DNA of 64,000 nucleotides from Lichtheimia corymbifera B2541 (Eukaryota > Mucoromycota > Mucoromycetes > Mucorales > Lichtheimiaceae). The position numbers were made by a program, and so were the translations under genes. Location: contig JNEU01001090.1 in the NCBI GenBank assembly GCA_000697475.1, forward strand, positions 1 through 64,000. The letters run 5' to 3'. The notes beneath the pieces are model-generated. The model had not been told where the DNA came from, did not search any database, and saw only the letters and a program-made list of their open reading frames with translations. This document shows positions 1 through 13,776 of the stretch, one piece after another. The number at the start of each line of letters is the position of its first letter. Positions within the stretch are counted from its first letter, which is position 1.

Positions 1-517
1 TGTGTCTTAGACTCGGGCAAGAAAAAGAATATTTTGACCGAAGAAGAACAGACATTAAGACGATCCGAGGTTGCACGAAGGCGCAAGAATCAGAGTATAC
101 AACGAGCTGAAAAGGATAAGGTAAGAAAACGTTTATGGCAGGTTGGGATTGTCACGTGTTTTAATTCTCGTATGTGTATTGTAGGAGGATACCATCAATC
201 GACTATTAAAGAAGCAGGCATCCAAGAGCCGAAAAGTGATCAAGGATGATGCGAATGAAGAAAAGGACAGCAGAGCACCCAAACGAGTGATGCCAGCCGA
301 TACCATCAAATACGTCAATGATGCCAAAGGCAGTGTGTTAATGATTCCATCGGTTGTCGCCGTTGAACAAGTATTTGGACATCCCCCAAGAAAGTCATCA
401 CCAGCACCGAATACCTGCCAAGTGGATGGATGCAATGCTTCAAAGAAATATGTAGCTAGCAAGAGCGGAAAGGCTGTTTGTTCATTAGAGCATTATAAAG
501 TAGTGGAAGCAAAATAA
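1..517 (+). CDS. IES2: INO80 complex subunit Ies2-like, C-terminal part (5' end outside window)
   Basis: Two exons, 1-120 and 185-517, with a 64-bp GTAAGA...TAG intron; phases join exactly. The first exon enters the window in frame. The joined protein has a PAPA-1-like region: an EEEQTLRRSEVARRRKNQ run followed across the junction by EDTINRLLKKQASK. A C-terminal HIT-type zinc finger follows (CQVDGC...KY...AVCSLEHYK). PAPA-1 followed by zf-HIT is the signature of Ies2/INO80B, a subunit of the INO80 nucleosome-remodelling complex. It acts in the nucleus with the Ino80 ATPase and the Rvb1/Rvb2 ring. The stop is TAA at 515-517. The N-terminal, usually low-complexity, part lies upstream of the window. 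The family call is firm from the domain pair; membership of the complex is inferred from the family. Confidence 0.85.
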
Positions 518-860
518 AGGGATGATCGGATGACAATTACAGTAAACAATCAGGGTCACGAGATATCAACAATGGGCAATAGTGGGTGGTATGGAATGGT
601 GGTAATGATATACTGTATGCAATAATAGTAATAAAGTGGTATGTAAGGTTTTAAGATGCAGGAATAGTAGTTGTTGGTGCTCGGATAATGTCATGAATGT
701 GTCACAGAATGGATGCGGATTATGATATGACTTGACCGGAGATCTCTCGGCCCTTCACTTTATCGCATCACAGGTGTCCTCCCCCCAGCTGCAAACAATA
801 ACAAGAGCACCAGCTGTTCCTATCCCTTCTTTGTTCTTCTTTCGCGCATAGAATCCAACC
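518..860. other. Intergenic: IES2 3' flank and ATG26 5' region
   Basis: 343 bp between two genes on the same strand. No ORF or structured repeat is evident. The last 80 bp before the next start codon are pyrimidine- and CA-rich, as is usual for fungal leaders. Confidence 0.6.
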
Positions 861-3800
861 ATGAACCATTCACCACCACCCGATAACCCCAAACACGACT
901 TGCTCACCACACACACCAACACCAACCATGCCGATAGTAAGACTTGTCTATTGACACTCTTTTATTATATATACTGACGTTTCCTATTTGAAGGTGCCGG
1001 CAATTCACCATTGCTCAAGGCTGATGCATCTCATGAGTTTATATACAAAATGGAGCGATCGTATTCTGAAATGTCAATTGAGCGAGTGCTACCACCCTCA
1101 TCGGCACTGACGCCGACACCCCGAGATACCGACACTGAACCTGTTGCGAGTGATGAAGATGAGGGAGAGGACGAAGACGAAGAAGACAATGAAGAAGAAG
1201 AATTACAATCCATGATGGGGACCACGTCAGAAAAGATCAAGGAGATGTTTGGGTTACCAATGCACGAGCCGTTACTGGGAGGTAGGTTATTATAACAATG
1301 GGGTTGGGTGGTCGATGATATCGGGGCATGTGCCGATGACTGATGTTTCGCCGCATAAATAGAATTTCCTTGTTATCTACTCAGATTGGTTACTTTACCG
1401 GGATGGTTGTACCTGACTACACATAATTTGTGTTTCTATGCGTCGTTACCGAGTAAAGAGGTAAAACAACTTCTTTTAGGCCATGCAATGAATGACTCAC
1501 ACTTTTACAAATAGGATGGACCAAGAAAATCGGGCTACCTCTACAAGAAGAATCACCGGGCATCACCCCTATCCTCCCGATACTACTTTCAATTGCGCAA
1601 CCATGTACTATCATGGTACGATTCCGCAGAGAATACATATGAACCCTTGGGCAGCATCCATTTACGACATGCAACTGATATACGTGAATCTCGAACGCGA
1701 TCATTTGCTTTTCAAATTGTCGGCAAACGACGTCGTTGCATGCTCATTGCAGATTCCAAGGTCTCTCAAAAAGAGTGGCAAGTATACAGGTGGATAGTTG
1801 GATAGATGCAATGAAAAAGGCTTACAGGGTATTATCTATAGGATGGATGATCTAAGGCGGGCTATATTCATGGCAAGAAACTCGGGGAATAGCGTTCGTA
1901 TTGTGCTTCCATTCAACAAGATGGCCAAGGTGAACAAGACAGCTGCCTTTCGATTTGCAGAGTATATTCGAATCAAAGTCGCTCAAGTGAATGATGCTGA
2001 GGATACCAGTGATGAGGTATGTATGTATGTAATTCATGCACAATGGTCCTCATTGTTTTTCTTCATAGTATTACTTTGCTTACTTTGCCGATATCAATGA
2101 CGCCTTTGGAAAAATCGAGAAGCAATGGCATAAAGAGCGCTTGTTGGATCACAATTCAGAATCGACTTTGAACACGATGAGATACAGCGAAGATGGCAAT
2201 CATTTTGATGCAGCAGCTTTCCAGAATGCGTTTGGCAACACATCCTCAGGTGTATCAGCCATGTTGATTGGTGCCCTTGTGCAAGCCAAGTCATTGGGAA
2301 ACAACAACAGTACCGAATCAGATACCAGTACGCATTCTCGTAGTAGCAGCACAATGACCAGCGATGATTTCAAAACTGCCTTGTCACCACCTCAGGAGAA
2401 CAAGAACAAGCAGCGCAACTCGTGGACATTTGGATGGTTTTCTTCTCCACAATCACCCACTTCGCCTGAACCTGAAAACGATACTACTACGGCTCCATCA
2501 CACAATGGCACACCACCACCTCCAACACCATCATCAAAGCCCAGTATACCCACACTTGATATCGCAGCTGCAAGACATGAAGGTAAAATGTACTAGGTTC
2601 ATTATCATACATTAAACAATGATCCTAACATGTATTATAGTAGAGAACGGGTCTCCAGTATCACCCAAAAAGAAAGGAGGACGTTTTCGAAGCTCATCCA
2701 CAGCATCTATTCGACAACTCGCACGTCAATCGCTTGGTTTCACATCACCGACATCATCATCCATCAGTACAAGTCCTCGTAACGAAGGTGAACATCAACA
2801 TCATCTTCTTTCACCCAACACGACCCATGAAAAATCAAAACCACCTGTTCCTCCTCCTACTACAAGCGATGTCACAGTCAATGCTCAGATACGTCGTCCT
2901 CGATCAAGCAGTTTTCGGGGTCTTATCAAGCATGCTAGAAAACATTCGCAAGACCACAATCGTGATCATCATCATCATCCACCTCCTGTATCAAGGAACC
3001 TATCATGGTGGATCAACAAGCCTTATCGTCATGCTTTGCAACAAGCGGATATCGCAGTCAATGATATTGATGCAGATGATCATGAGCAACAAGCATTAGC
3101 CAACGAGCAGCTACACAAAACATTCCCAATGCTGGGTGATTCCGAAAATGTATTGGCAGGTGAGAAGAAGGTTCATGTCTTGATCATGCATCCAAGTGTA
3201 CAAACTTGCATCCTTTTCTTGTCCAGTATTCAATTCTGCATTCTGGCGCACGTTACCTTACTATGGACGCTTGTATTTTAGTCAACATTACATTTGCTTT
3301 CATTCGGGTGTATTGGGTGGACGACAAAAGGTAGGTGGTTGCCTAGGATACGGCGATCAGGGTGCTCATCACTTTGTATAATATACCAGCTGGCAATCCC
3401 TATTGCAGATATTACTCATGTGCGCCGACTCAAGAGTCGTGGTTATTATTTGCTCCACGGCATTGGTATCATCACCAAGGACATGCCTGAAGAGGTACTT
3501 TTTATTATTAATGCAAGCTTTTTATGGATCATCTTTTATTGACATGATGACCTCTTCCTAGATTTACTTTGAATTTTCATCCGTTGATATGCGAGACCGT
3601 TGCTATGCACTCTTTTACATGATCAATACCGATCAACAGGATGGCGAAAAGTGAGCATGACTATATACGATCATTCATACGCCTTACTGACATGGATATA
3701 GTGCTTCCTTTGCTCGTCCAAAATCCATCAAGCTGAGTGATATTCTTGCCAATGCCACAGAGCATGCGTTACCACCCGTAGAATATGGTACGTTACACTA

Positions 3801-5495
3801 TCTTGGTTGTTTCATTCAAACGGCTCATTGTCTTTTGACTAGGTGGACCTCCATTGTTATCGACCTTGTCCTCCACTGAACCTCTTTTGGAACGCAAGAG
3901 CATGCCGCGGAAAAGTATGCACATTACTTGCTTAACCATTGGATCCCGAGGAGATGTTCAGCCCTACATTGCCTTATGCAAGCAGCTGATAAAAGATGGC
4001 CATCAATGTCGTATTGCGTCGCATGGTGAATACAAGTCATGGGTCGAGGAACATGGTATCGAGTTTAGATCCATTGGTGGTGATCCCGGAGAGCTTATGG
4101 TAAGAATGTCATTTTATTATGCTGATGATGAAAATAACCATGACACCATGTTGTATATAGAAACTCTGCATTGATAATGGATTTTTGTCGTATTCGTTCA
4201 TCAAGGATGGTGTCAAATTTGTAAGTAATGGGATGCGTTTGTATAAGATCCTACGTCTCACATGATGGATAGTTTTACACGTGGTTTGAGACGCTTCTCA
4301 GTACAGCGTGGGAAGCCTGTCAAGGCACCGATGTCTTAATTGAGAGCCCGAGTGCAATGGTGGGAATACACATGGCCGAGAAATTAGGCAAGTATTCATA
4401 CACACACACGCACACAGAGGTGTCGCTAATAATCAAGGCGGATAGGTATACCGTATTTTCGATCGATGCCTTTTCCATGGACACGCACGACACGATTTCC
4501 TCATCCATTTGCCATGCAAAATTATTACACTGGGGGTCGATTGCTGTATAATGATATGACGTATGTCATGATTGATATGGCATTATGGACGGGTACGAGC
4601 AAAACAATCAATCGATTTCGACGCAAAGTGCTTGGATTGCCTGCCACCACGCTTGAAAAACTGGAACTTTGGCGAGTACCGCATATCTACTCATTTAGTC
4701 CCACGGTGCTACCGCCACCCAAGGATTGGCCAGAATACATGCATTGCACAGGCTACTGGTTTTTGGATAATCCCAATGTATCCTGGCAACCCAAGTCTTC
4801 TCTGGTGGAATTTTTAAAAGCTGAGAATGATCCACGGCCGATTATTTACATTGGATTTGGCTCTATCATTGTCCCTGATCCTGAAGCTGTGAGTCGAGTG
4901 ATTGTGGATGCCGTGCACAAGGCCAATGTGCGTGCTATTATTTGCAAAGGGTGGTCATCCAGAATGAAAGATAACAACAAGCACGATGAGGATGAAAGCT
5001 CCGCTGTATTGGATCGATACCCAGATACCATTTACAAGATTGATTCTATCCCTCACGACTGGCTATTTCCACAAATCCAAGGCGTGGTGCATCATGGAGG
5101 AGCAGGGACTACAGCAGCAGGACTGCGAGCAGGCTTACCAACTGTGATCAAGCCATTTTTTGGTGATCAGCGATTTTGGGGCCAGCGTGTGGAGGAACTT
5201 GGCGTGGGTGTATGCCTAGTGAAGCTCACAGTGGACAAGTTGAGTGATGCACTGATGCTAGTCACACGCAACAATGCAATGATCAGCAAGGCCAATGTGT
5301 TGGGAACTACGATCCGACAGGTAAGAAAAACGTTTAAACGGTTGGATTACGGAGAGACAAGGAAGGTATTTTTCGGGTTTTCTCACGCAGGGTACAATAA
5401 AGGAAAATGGTGTCAAGACAGCGGTCGAATGTATCTATCGAGACTTAGACATTGCTAGACGAACAAGACATCAACAACAACAACAAGATGAATAA
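861..5495 (+). CDS. ATG26: UDP-glucose:sterol 3-beta-glucosyltransferase (Atg26/UGT51 type)
   Basis: Sixteen exons: 861-936, 994-1281, 1363-1460, 1515-1781, 1828-2016, 2069-2582, 2641-3159, 3227-3330, 3390-3494, 3562-3650, 3702-3787, 3843-4099, 4161-4220, 4273-4387, 4446-5320, 5391-5495. All phases close, giving about 1248 aa (yeast Atg26 is about 1200). Domain order: acidic N-terminus; first GRAM (about 105-160, [12 protein letters not shown]...); PH domain (about 155-250); Ser/Pro-rich linker; second GRAM (about 637-760); GT1-type glucosyltransferase from about residue 800 ([11 protein letters not shown]). The UDP-sugar/sterol signature [15 protein letters not shown] is near residue 1137. 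The family makes ergosteryl glucoside at membranes, and the GRAM/PH modules bind phosphoinositides; some fungal members act in pexophagy. The intron at 4388-4445 is GC-AG (GCAAGT donor). A polyglutamine run ends the protein. Confidence 0.93.
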
Positions 5496-5724
5496 ACTTT
5501 TTGACATCACAATCCCGGCCGCTCCCCCCTATTTACCCCACTTGTATAGGAAATTCACATGATGGCTGTGGTGGTAGAGAGGTCAAAGCAAAATGTTCTT
5601 TATAAGCAACATGTGCGGAGTGACTCCGCTTGTTTTAAATTGGCAACCGCCCGCCCTTGATTCTTATCTTGTATCTCGTCTCTGTGTGTGTGTGCGTACC
5701 TTTCTTTTCCACTCTTTCCCAACA

Positions 5725-6816
5725 ATGTCATCTGAGCAAGTGTCCATTCCCGTTACTCCCAAGCAAGAAGTCAAGCCTGCTGCTCCTTCTACTGCTGCTT
5801 CCTCTACCGCCTCTTCCGTCAAGTCTTTCCTTGCTGGTGGCTTTGGTGGTATGGCTTCGGTCATGGTTGGGTAAGTTTAACTCAAAGAGAGGGAAATGAA
5901 GGGACTCCCCATGCTTACATTGCCTGCCATTTAGTCAACCTTTTGATCTTGTCAAGGTCCGTATGCAAACCTCCCATGGCTTGTACAAGAACACCTTTGA
6001 TTGTTTCAAGCAAATCATCAAGAATGATGGTATTCTCGGCATGTATCGTGGTATGGCTACTCCACTCGCTAGTATCACACCTATCTTTGCTGTCAGCTTC
6101 TTTGTAAGTGAATTGGGGAATGGATGATGGGATAAGCAACAGGAAGGATATACTAACAAGGCGTCGTCATGATGATGTAGTCTTATGATCTTGGCAAGAA
6201 GATTGTGTATGCTGCACGCAGCGACAAGAACGACAAGTCCCCCATGACTCTTGCTGAAACGACCTTTGCTGGTGCCTTCAGTGCTGTTCCCACTACTCTT
6301 TTCATGGCTCCATCCGAACGTGTCAAGGTGTTGATGCAGATTCAAGGTCAAGGTGGTGAAGCCAAATACAAGGGCCCATTGGATGTGGTGGCCAAGCTTT
6401 ACAAGGAAGGTGGTTTGCGTTCCATTTTCCGTGGTACTGGTGCTACTTTGTTGCGTGATGCTCCTGGTTCAGCTGCTTACTTTGTCGCTTACGAGTTGAT
6501 CAAGAAGGGATTGACACCCGCTGGTTCTAAGCCTGAAGATCTTAGCTTGGGTGCTATTCTTGTTGCTGGTGGTACCGCTGGTGTTGCCATGTGGACTATT
6601 GCTATTCCCCCCGATGTCTTAAAGTCGCGTCTTCAATCCGCTCCTGCTGGTACTTATAGTGGTTTGCTTGATTGCTTGGGTAAGACTATCAAGGCTGATG
6701 GTGCATCTGCCCTTTTCCGTGGTCTTGGTCCTGCCATGTTGAGAGCTTTCCCTGCCAACGCTGCTACTTTCCTTGGTGTCGAATACTCTAGAAAGATGTT
6801 GGATGCCGTCTTTTAA
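5725..6816 (+). CDS. CRC1: Mitochondrial carnitine/acylcarnitine carrier (SLC25A20/Crc1 type)
   Basis: Three exons: 5725-5870, 5935-6103, 6181-6816; 316 aa. It has the three repeats of the mitochondrial carrier family with PFDLVKVRMQ, APSERVKVLMQ and IPPDVLKSRLQ at the ends of the odd helices. The third motif and the following SAPAGTY and LRAFPANAATFLG stretches are those of carnitine/acylcarnitine translocases (SLC25A20) rather than other carriers. It should exchange acyl-carnitine for carnitine across the inner mitochondrial membrane, feeding beta-oxidation or acetyl-unit transfer. The N-terminal 40 residues are Ser/Ala/Thr-rich and not part of the carrier fold. Codon use is strongly biased to C/T-ending codons, suggesting high expression. 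Substrate assignment rests on motif recognition, not alignment. Confidence 0.88.
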
Positions 6817-7615
6817 TCATCACCCTAGAGATTTTCGTGTAAATACCCCCATCCCACTTTTAGATGAACTGTGTTAGTATGTATAAAAATCATAAAGAGA
6901 TCATTTCCGCCTTTTTCCGAAAATTTACTACTCCATTGTGATTACGTTATACACGCATAAATTTGATGTTGTTGAGATTAGATTTTCTTGATGATTGGCA
7001 GTGATTGCGGTAACACCAATTCCCATATCATGATGGCCGCGAGCCTGTATATATTCTTAGATGTAGCATGGATGTCTCTTTGTCTTGCTGACTTTTGGTT
7101 GGGGGGGGGGGGCAAGTCTCATTCTTTTGATGATGACGCTTTCAACGTTTGACACTTTGAATCGAGTAAAGGCCCAATTTAATTATCGGCGACTGCAATC
7201 CGAGATCCGATACATTAAGCCTGTAACCCTATATCGACTACAAGGTGTACTTGCTTACTGTATCTCGACTGCTGTGCCTACACGTGATATATGTTAAAGG
7301 ACGAATGATTCCCTTTCGTTAACTGACATCACGTGTGCCTTTCAACTCTGTAAAACCAAATGAGTAATAGCCGTTCTTTTCATATGGAAAACCATGTCGA
7401 TCCTCTTGACAAGGCAGCGTGGTTATATTTTGAGCGCTGTTTTGTATGTCATATGGGTGACCAACGATGTGGAGAAACTCAATATCCCAAGCCATGTATA
7501 TCATGCGTATATGATCCTAGTATATGCAAGGTAGTTTTATTTACGTGACATTTGTACAAACAGAAAGTTTTTTAAAAGATGATGGATGTGGTGGAAATGA
7601 AGTAGAGAAATGCAC
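6817..7615. other. Intergenic between two convergent genes
   Basis: Holds the 3' flanks of the carrier gene (plus) and EF-1alpha (minus). A G homopolymer of about 12 nt lies near 7101-7113. Short ORFs here lack codon bias and recognisable motifs. No gene is called. Confidence 0.6.
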
Positions 7616-9250
<1,635 letters not shown>

Positions 9251-9330
9251 GGCGAACTAGATAATTCATAAGTGTCATGCACACTAACACACATACGCAT
9301 ACGACATACCTAGATGTATCAAAAGTAGAA
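9251..9330 (-). promoter_or_regulatory. EF-1alpha 5' leader with probable leader intron
   Basis: On the minus strand a GTATGTCG donor (9309-9302) and an AATTATCTAG acceptor (ending 9257) define a 53-bp intron. It ends six bases before the start codon. Leader introns are common in fungal EF-1alpha genes. This is inferred from splice signals only. Confidence 0.55.
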
Positions 9331-10797
9331 AAGGGAAGGAATCAAACCGTTGCTGGGTTGAGTACCGCTTTTAAAGTGGCAAAAAAAATTTTGTCTGTCC
9401 CACTGTGCAACCAATACCAAAGCCACGGCGGCATGAAAAAAAGGAAAAGGACGATTTGCCAATCGGTGTTCGAATACGCACACTAATGCAACTTTTCAAA
9501 ACCTTGATCCAGGTTGCACATGCACGAAAAATTTCCTTGCCATTTGACTCACCCGTTTTTACTTGCTTTCTTCTCCATTCTTGAACGCTTCAACACGTAT
9601 ACAAATGCGTGGATTGAATCAGCCCTTCTGATTTATTATCATTACCCACACCTGCTATGCGAGTAGATGAGTGCAATGTGGACGTATACTACATGCAAGA
9701 ACGCAGCAGAAGCGAGGATGACGTGCATACGTATACACTGAACTCCTTGAGTTCTCATCAAAGGGGTCTGTTGGTGATGTATCAAACATCATATCTTGTT
9801 GGGTGTTGGCAGTGAGAATGAGCAGTGCACAAAAGAAGGTGACTGCCTGATGCTTTATCGCTAGCAGGGTTATGGGTGCATTTATATGCGTGTACGTGTG
9901 CGATAGAGGATATTAATGATACTAAAAGAACAAGATATGAAGTGCGTCGACGTTTAAAGGTGAAGGATAATATAACCAAGGATGACCATGCCATTGCATG
10001 ATAGTGAGCCTTTACTTTGCAGTGGTGGTGGTGGGATTGAGAATGCAGAAATTGATTCCACAGCTGATCAAGAATGATTTGCCAAAGTGCTTGACCAGCA
10101 GAGAACGTTTGGTAGAAAGGGAGCTTTAATAGTAATTTGCAGCTAAACTGACAACCAAGACCATAATCTATCGAGCCACGTGACTGATGATCCGGTTTAC
10201 TTTTTATGTAGATGATTTCATTTTCCCTTTGCTGTCATTGATAAGGCTGTCATATTGAAAATTAATCCCTTTGTGATATTGTGCTATTCATTATGTACTT
10301 GTTGGGCTCACGTTGGTCAATTCATGTTGTCATTACATTTCTGAAAAGGGCGATCGTCGTAGGTATGTAGAGCAATGATCCGGCTTTTCGTCATCATTGA
10401 AAATTCTAGCTCTCCATATATGGGTTAATCACTACCTATAGGATGATGAATGATATGTATAAGGCACTTGGAAACCTTCATTGTTGCATGTGGATACGCT
10501 GTTGTGTGTGGATTAAGATCCTCTAGGGAAAACATCATGGGCAATGCCTGGTTCGGCCAACCAAGAAACAAAAAGGGTGGTGTTGCCCCTGTGCTGTGTG
10601 TATGTATATTACGTATCAATGACCGTGAAATGACGGAGGTCAATTCATGCAGCTGTTGTCAGCAGCGTCTTGTAGTATACCTTGACGATCAGCCAAGACG
10701 TTCGATATGAGGAGACAAGCGATCTGGTTGTTAACATTCAGCCATGCACAACCTTTAGTTTTTACTCCATGATCAAGAGCATGCGTGTGCATATAGG
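9331..10797. other. Gene-poor intergenic DNA
   Basis: Contains the EF-1alpha promoter at its left end. Short ORFs exist on both strands but none shows a domain, codon bias or convincing splice continuation. I see no gene. Confidence 0.5.
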
Positions 10798-12225
10798 AGT
10801 TGTCGGCGTCTATCTCAAAGGCTGGTTTATGCAGCAGAAGAGAACTTGCTACGGATCAGTTGCATCTCCCTAACTCTAAGTTGGGATCCGAAATGCTCTT
10901 GCGCATGGCTATGTTGGTATGAGTAACGAGGCATACGTGCCGATCTTGACATGATAAGCAATTTGGATCTTCGAAAATGGATGACCCATTATGGGTCAAA
11001 GAAAACCAGCTAGCAGAATTAATACTACTAGTATACGTTATAATAAATGACGCTAGCCGTATACTGTTATCAGTTCGTGGCCAAGGTGCTTGGTATGTAG
11101 TAGTGTGTAATCTATATTTGTGAAGATTCGGTCTCTGGTCCAGGATTTCAAATGCATCATATATTCATACATTCTATGTAAAGGCATGTATGTAGGCGGA
11201 TCTCAAGTAGATTTGGCTAGTTAGAAATGATGCCATAGAGCCACAGCGGGGGGGGGGAATAGTGAAACATGGCGAGTATATTTCATTTCATAATTATTGA
11301 ACGGCTCGTCATTCCACCTTAATCCAAAAAAGATAGCGTGATCAGCACAGGTGAAGAAGGAGGGAGGAAAGGAGGTAAGATGTTGATATATAATACGGGG
11401 AGATACGAAGGACGACTCCCTTTTGATGCTAATACAGTACAAAATTTTCAATATACTACGTGAAGTTCGTAACTCTATAAGGAGGTGCATTGTGAAAGAA
11501 TTATAAAAGAATCAGGAATACTTAATCACCTCTTCGCTTTGCACACACACAAGACATAATGCGCTTCTTCACATCCATCTCTATCGCTGCTCTCTGCTTC
11601 GTGGCTACCATCCAAGCTGCTCCTGGTGGACTTCCTGTAAATCTTCCAGGCACGGATGCCGCTACCAGCCAACTTAGCGGTCTTACTGGCAATCTCCCGC
11701 TTCTTGGTCAGCTTGGTGGATTGACTGGTGGTAGTGCTGATGGCACCCAAAATCCTCCCCAGGGCGCTGGATTCACAACTCAAGGTGAAGCTGATGAAGG
11801 TCCTATTGGCGACTCTAATGTTCCTAAGGGTCACCCTGGTCCCCGTGCCGGTGATATTGATTCCACCCACGACCTTGCTGACGCAACAACGTAGTCGATC
11901 CAATAAGAGTGACATATGCCAATAGCTAGAACCAATTACACATATAATAGTCCCCACTGTGTAGTTACTCTTGCATGAACTTTTTGTTCGTGCTTCATGT
12001 AATGAAAATGGATTCTGTTGATTTTTCAAATTCTTTATAAAAGCTGTGGTCTTATGATACGTACATGTCTTTCAATTGCTTATTACATTTATCCTATGGT
12101 ATACGTTAGTAGGAAGTCGTCTACATATTCCAATCAAGCTGTCACTAGGGCACTGTGGTCATCCTCCTTATTGTTGGCATTCATCACATCTCTAAAGGGG
12201 ACAACTTCAAATACGTAAAAGATGG
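10798..12225. repeat. Tandem duplication, unit 1 (secreted-protein gene plus flanks)
   Basis: This unit is repeated at 12290-13745 in the same orientation. Matching blocks include TGCTACGGATC, CTAAGTTGGGATCCGAAAT, CGTGCCGATCTTGACATG, GCTAGAACCAATTACACAT and the closing CTTCAAATACGTAAAAGATG. The noncoding flanks are as similar as, or more similar than, the mature coding parts. Boundaries are set by eye to within about 20 bp. Confidence 0.85.
11559..11894 (+). CDS. Small secreted Gly/Pro-rich protein, copy 1
   Basis: Single exon, 111 aa. A clear signal peptide is present (MRFFTSISIAALCFVATIQA, cleavage expected after the Ala-Ala). The mature chain is low complexity, rich in Gly, Pro, Asp and Thr, and has no cysteine. 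A TATA-like TATAAAA lies at about 11502-11508, about 55 bp upstream. The paralogue at 13131-13409 has nearly the same signal peptide and shares ATSQLSG and a Gly-rich middle, but the mature tails differ (this one ends in an acidic HDLADATT tail). I do not recognise the family. Secretion is well supported; a role at the cell wall or outside the cell is only inference. Confidence 0.75.
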   Translation: MRFFTSISIAALCFVATIQAAPGGLPVNLPGTDAATSQLSGLTGNLPLLGQLGGLTGGSADGTQNPPQGAGFTTQGEADEGPIGDSNVPKGHPGPRAGDIDSTHDLADATT

Positions 12226-12289
12226 ACATGTTTAAGCACATCCTTTACTTCTTTTTCCGTGACCAAAAACCTACGTACGTGGACATGAC

Positions 12290-13745
12290 AGGTGTCGGCG
12301 TTTCTATCTCATGTGGGCTGTTTATGCAGAAGAAGAGAGCTTGCTACGGATCGGTTGAATCTCCCTAAACTCTAAGTTGGGATCCGAAATCTCTTGCGTA
12401 TGGCTATGTTAGTATGAGTAACGAGACATACGTGCCGATCTTGACATGATAAGCAGTGTGGATCTTCAAAAATGAATGACCCGTTATGGGTTAAAGAAAA
12501 CCAGCTGGCAGAATTAACACTACTAGTATAAGTCATAATAAATGACGCCAGCCGTATCCTCGTATTAGTTCGTGGCCAAGAGGCTCGGTATGCAGTAGTG
12601 TGCAATCTCTATTTCGTGAAAATACGGGTTCTGGTTCAGGATTTTGAAGTACATCATGCACCCGCACATTCTATGGAAAAGCATGAAGGCGGATCTCAAG
12701 TAGATTTGGCTAGTTAGAAATGATCCATAGAGCCACAGGGGGGGGATAATCAAACATGGAGAGCATATTTCACTCGATAATTTATTGAACGTCTCGTAAT
12801 TTTCCCCTTAAGCCAAAAAAGATAGCGTGAGCAGCACGGGTGAAGAAGGAGGGAGGAAGGGAGATGTTGATAAGGGGAGATACCAACTCCCTTCTATTGA
12901 CGCTAATACAGTACATTTTTACAATATACATAAGGTTAACTCTGCAAGAAGGAGATGCTTTCTTGTGGAATCCGGTTAAGGAGGTATAGCTAAAGGAGCA
13001 AGCCAAAGAGATCAGGAGTCGTAATGGGATCATTGCGGAAAAATTTATATAAAAGCAAGCATATTTTTACTGGGCATTTCAGTCAATCACAAAGTTTTTC
13101 TTTTTCTTTAAGCACTTCCAAGACATAATAATGCGCTTCTTCACATCCATCTCTGTCGCTGCTCTCTGCTTCGTGGCTAGCATCCAAGCTGCTCCTGTTG
13201 GTGGTGGTTTAGGCGGAGCTACTAGCCAACTTTCCGGAGTTACTGACCAAGTTAACCAAGTTGCTAGCAAGGTTGGATTGAATGGTCTTGGCGGTGGTGA
13301 CACCGGAAGTGGTCCCACGGATACTACAGCCACAACTCAAAATGGAGGTGGTGCTGGTGGTTTTCCTGTTGTCGATACTGTCAGTGGCCTTACTGGTGGC
13401 GGAAAATAGGCGATGCAGCAACAAGAGTTATACCAATAGCTAGAACCAATTACACATAACCCCAACTAGGTACTCTTTGCATGGACCTTTTGTTCACATT
13501 CATTCCTATGTTCAATATAATGAAATGAATTCTGTTGATTTTTCAAGCCCTTTATATAACCTGTGGTCTTATGATCCATGTCTTCGATTGCTGCTTACAT
13601 TTATTTCCAAGGTGTACGTAATAGTGCTAGGTTTGGACAATATCTATCTATTCTCATCAAGGTGTCATCGGAGTATTGTGATCCTCCTCCTCCTCAATGC
13701 CATTCATATCTTTAAAGCTGCACCTTCAAATACGTAAAAGATGTA
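12290..13745. repeat. Tandem duplication, unit 2
   Basis: Second unit of the direct duplication described at 10798-12225. It starts near GTGTCGGCGTTTCTATCTC and ends at CTTCAAATACGTAAAAGATG, separated from unit 1 by about 65 bp of unmatched DNA. Small indels and substitutions are spread throughout, so the duplication is not very recent. Confidence 0.85.
13131..13409 (+). CDS. Small secreted Gly-rich protein, copy 2
   Basis: Single exon, 92 aa. The signal peptide MRFFTSISVAALCFVASIQA differs from copy 1 at only two positions. The mature chain is very Gly-rich (GGGLGG, GLGGGDTGSG, GGGAGGF) with no cysteine, and keeps the ATSQLSG block. A TATATAAAA element at about 13046-13054 lies about 80 bp upstream. 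The gene sits in unit 2 of the tandem duplication, so it arose together with copy 1 from one ancestor. The mature part has diverged by indels as well as substitutions. Function unknown. Confidence 0.75.
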   Translation: MRFFTSISVAALCFVASIQAAPVGGGLGGATSQLSGVTDQVNQVASKVGLNGLGGGDTGSGPTDTTATTQNGGGAGGFPVVDTVSGLTGGGK

Positions 13746-13776
13746 GATACGTTTATTGCTTTTCAATCGGTCTTCT

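Noticed and set aside
1759..1830. A 23-bp micro-intron or frameshift in the PH domain of ATG26
   Set aside because: A normal 46-bp intron (1782-1827, GTATAC donor, TTACAG acceptor) joins KEWQ to GIIYRMDDL in frame, so neither a micro-intron nor an error is needed.
7101..7113. G12 homopolymer as a structural element
   Set aside because: A lone homopolymer with no partner tracts; not enough for a quadruplex or regulatory call.
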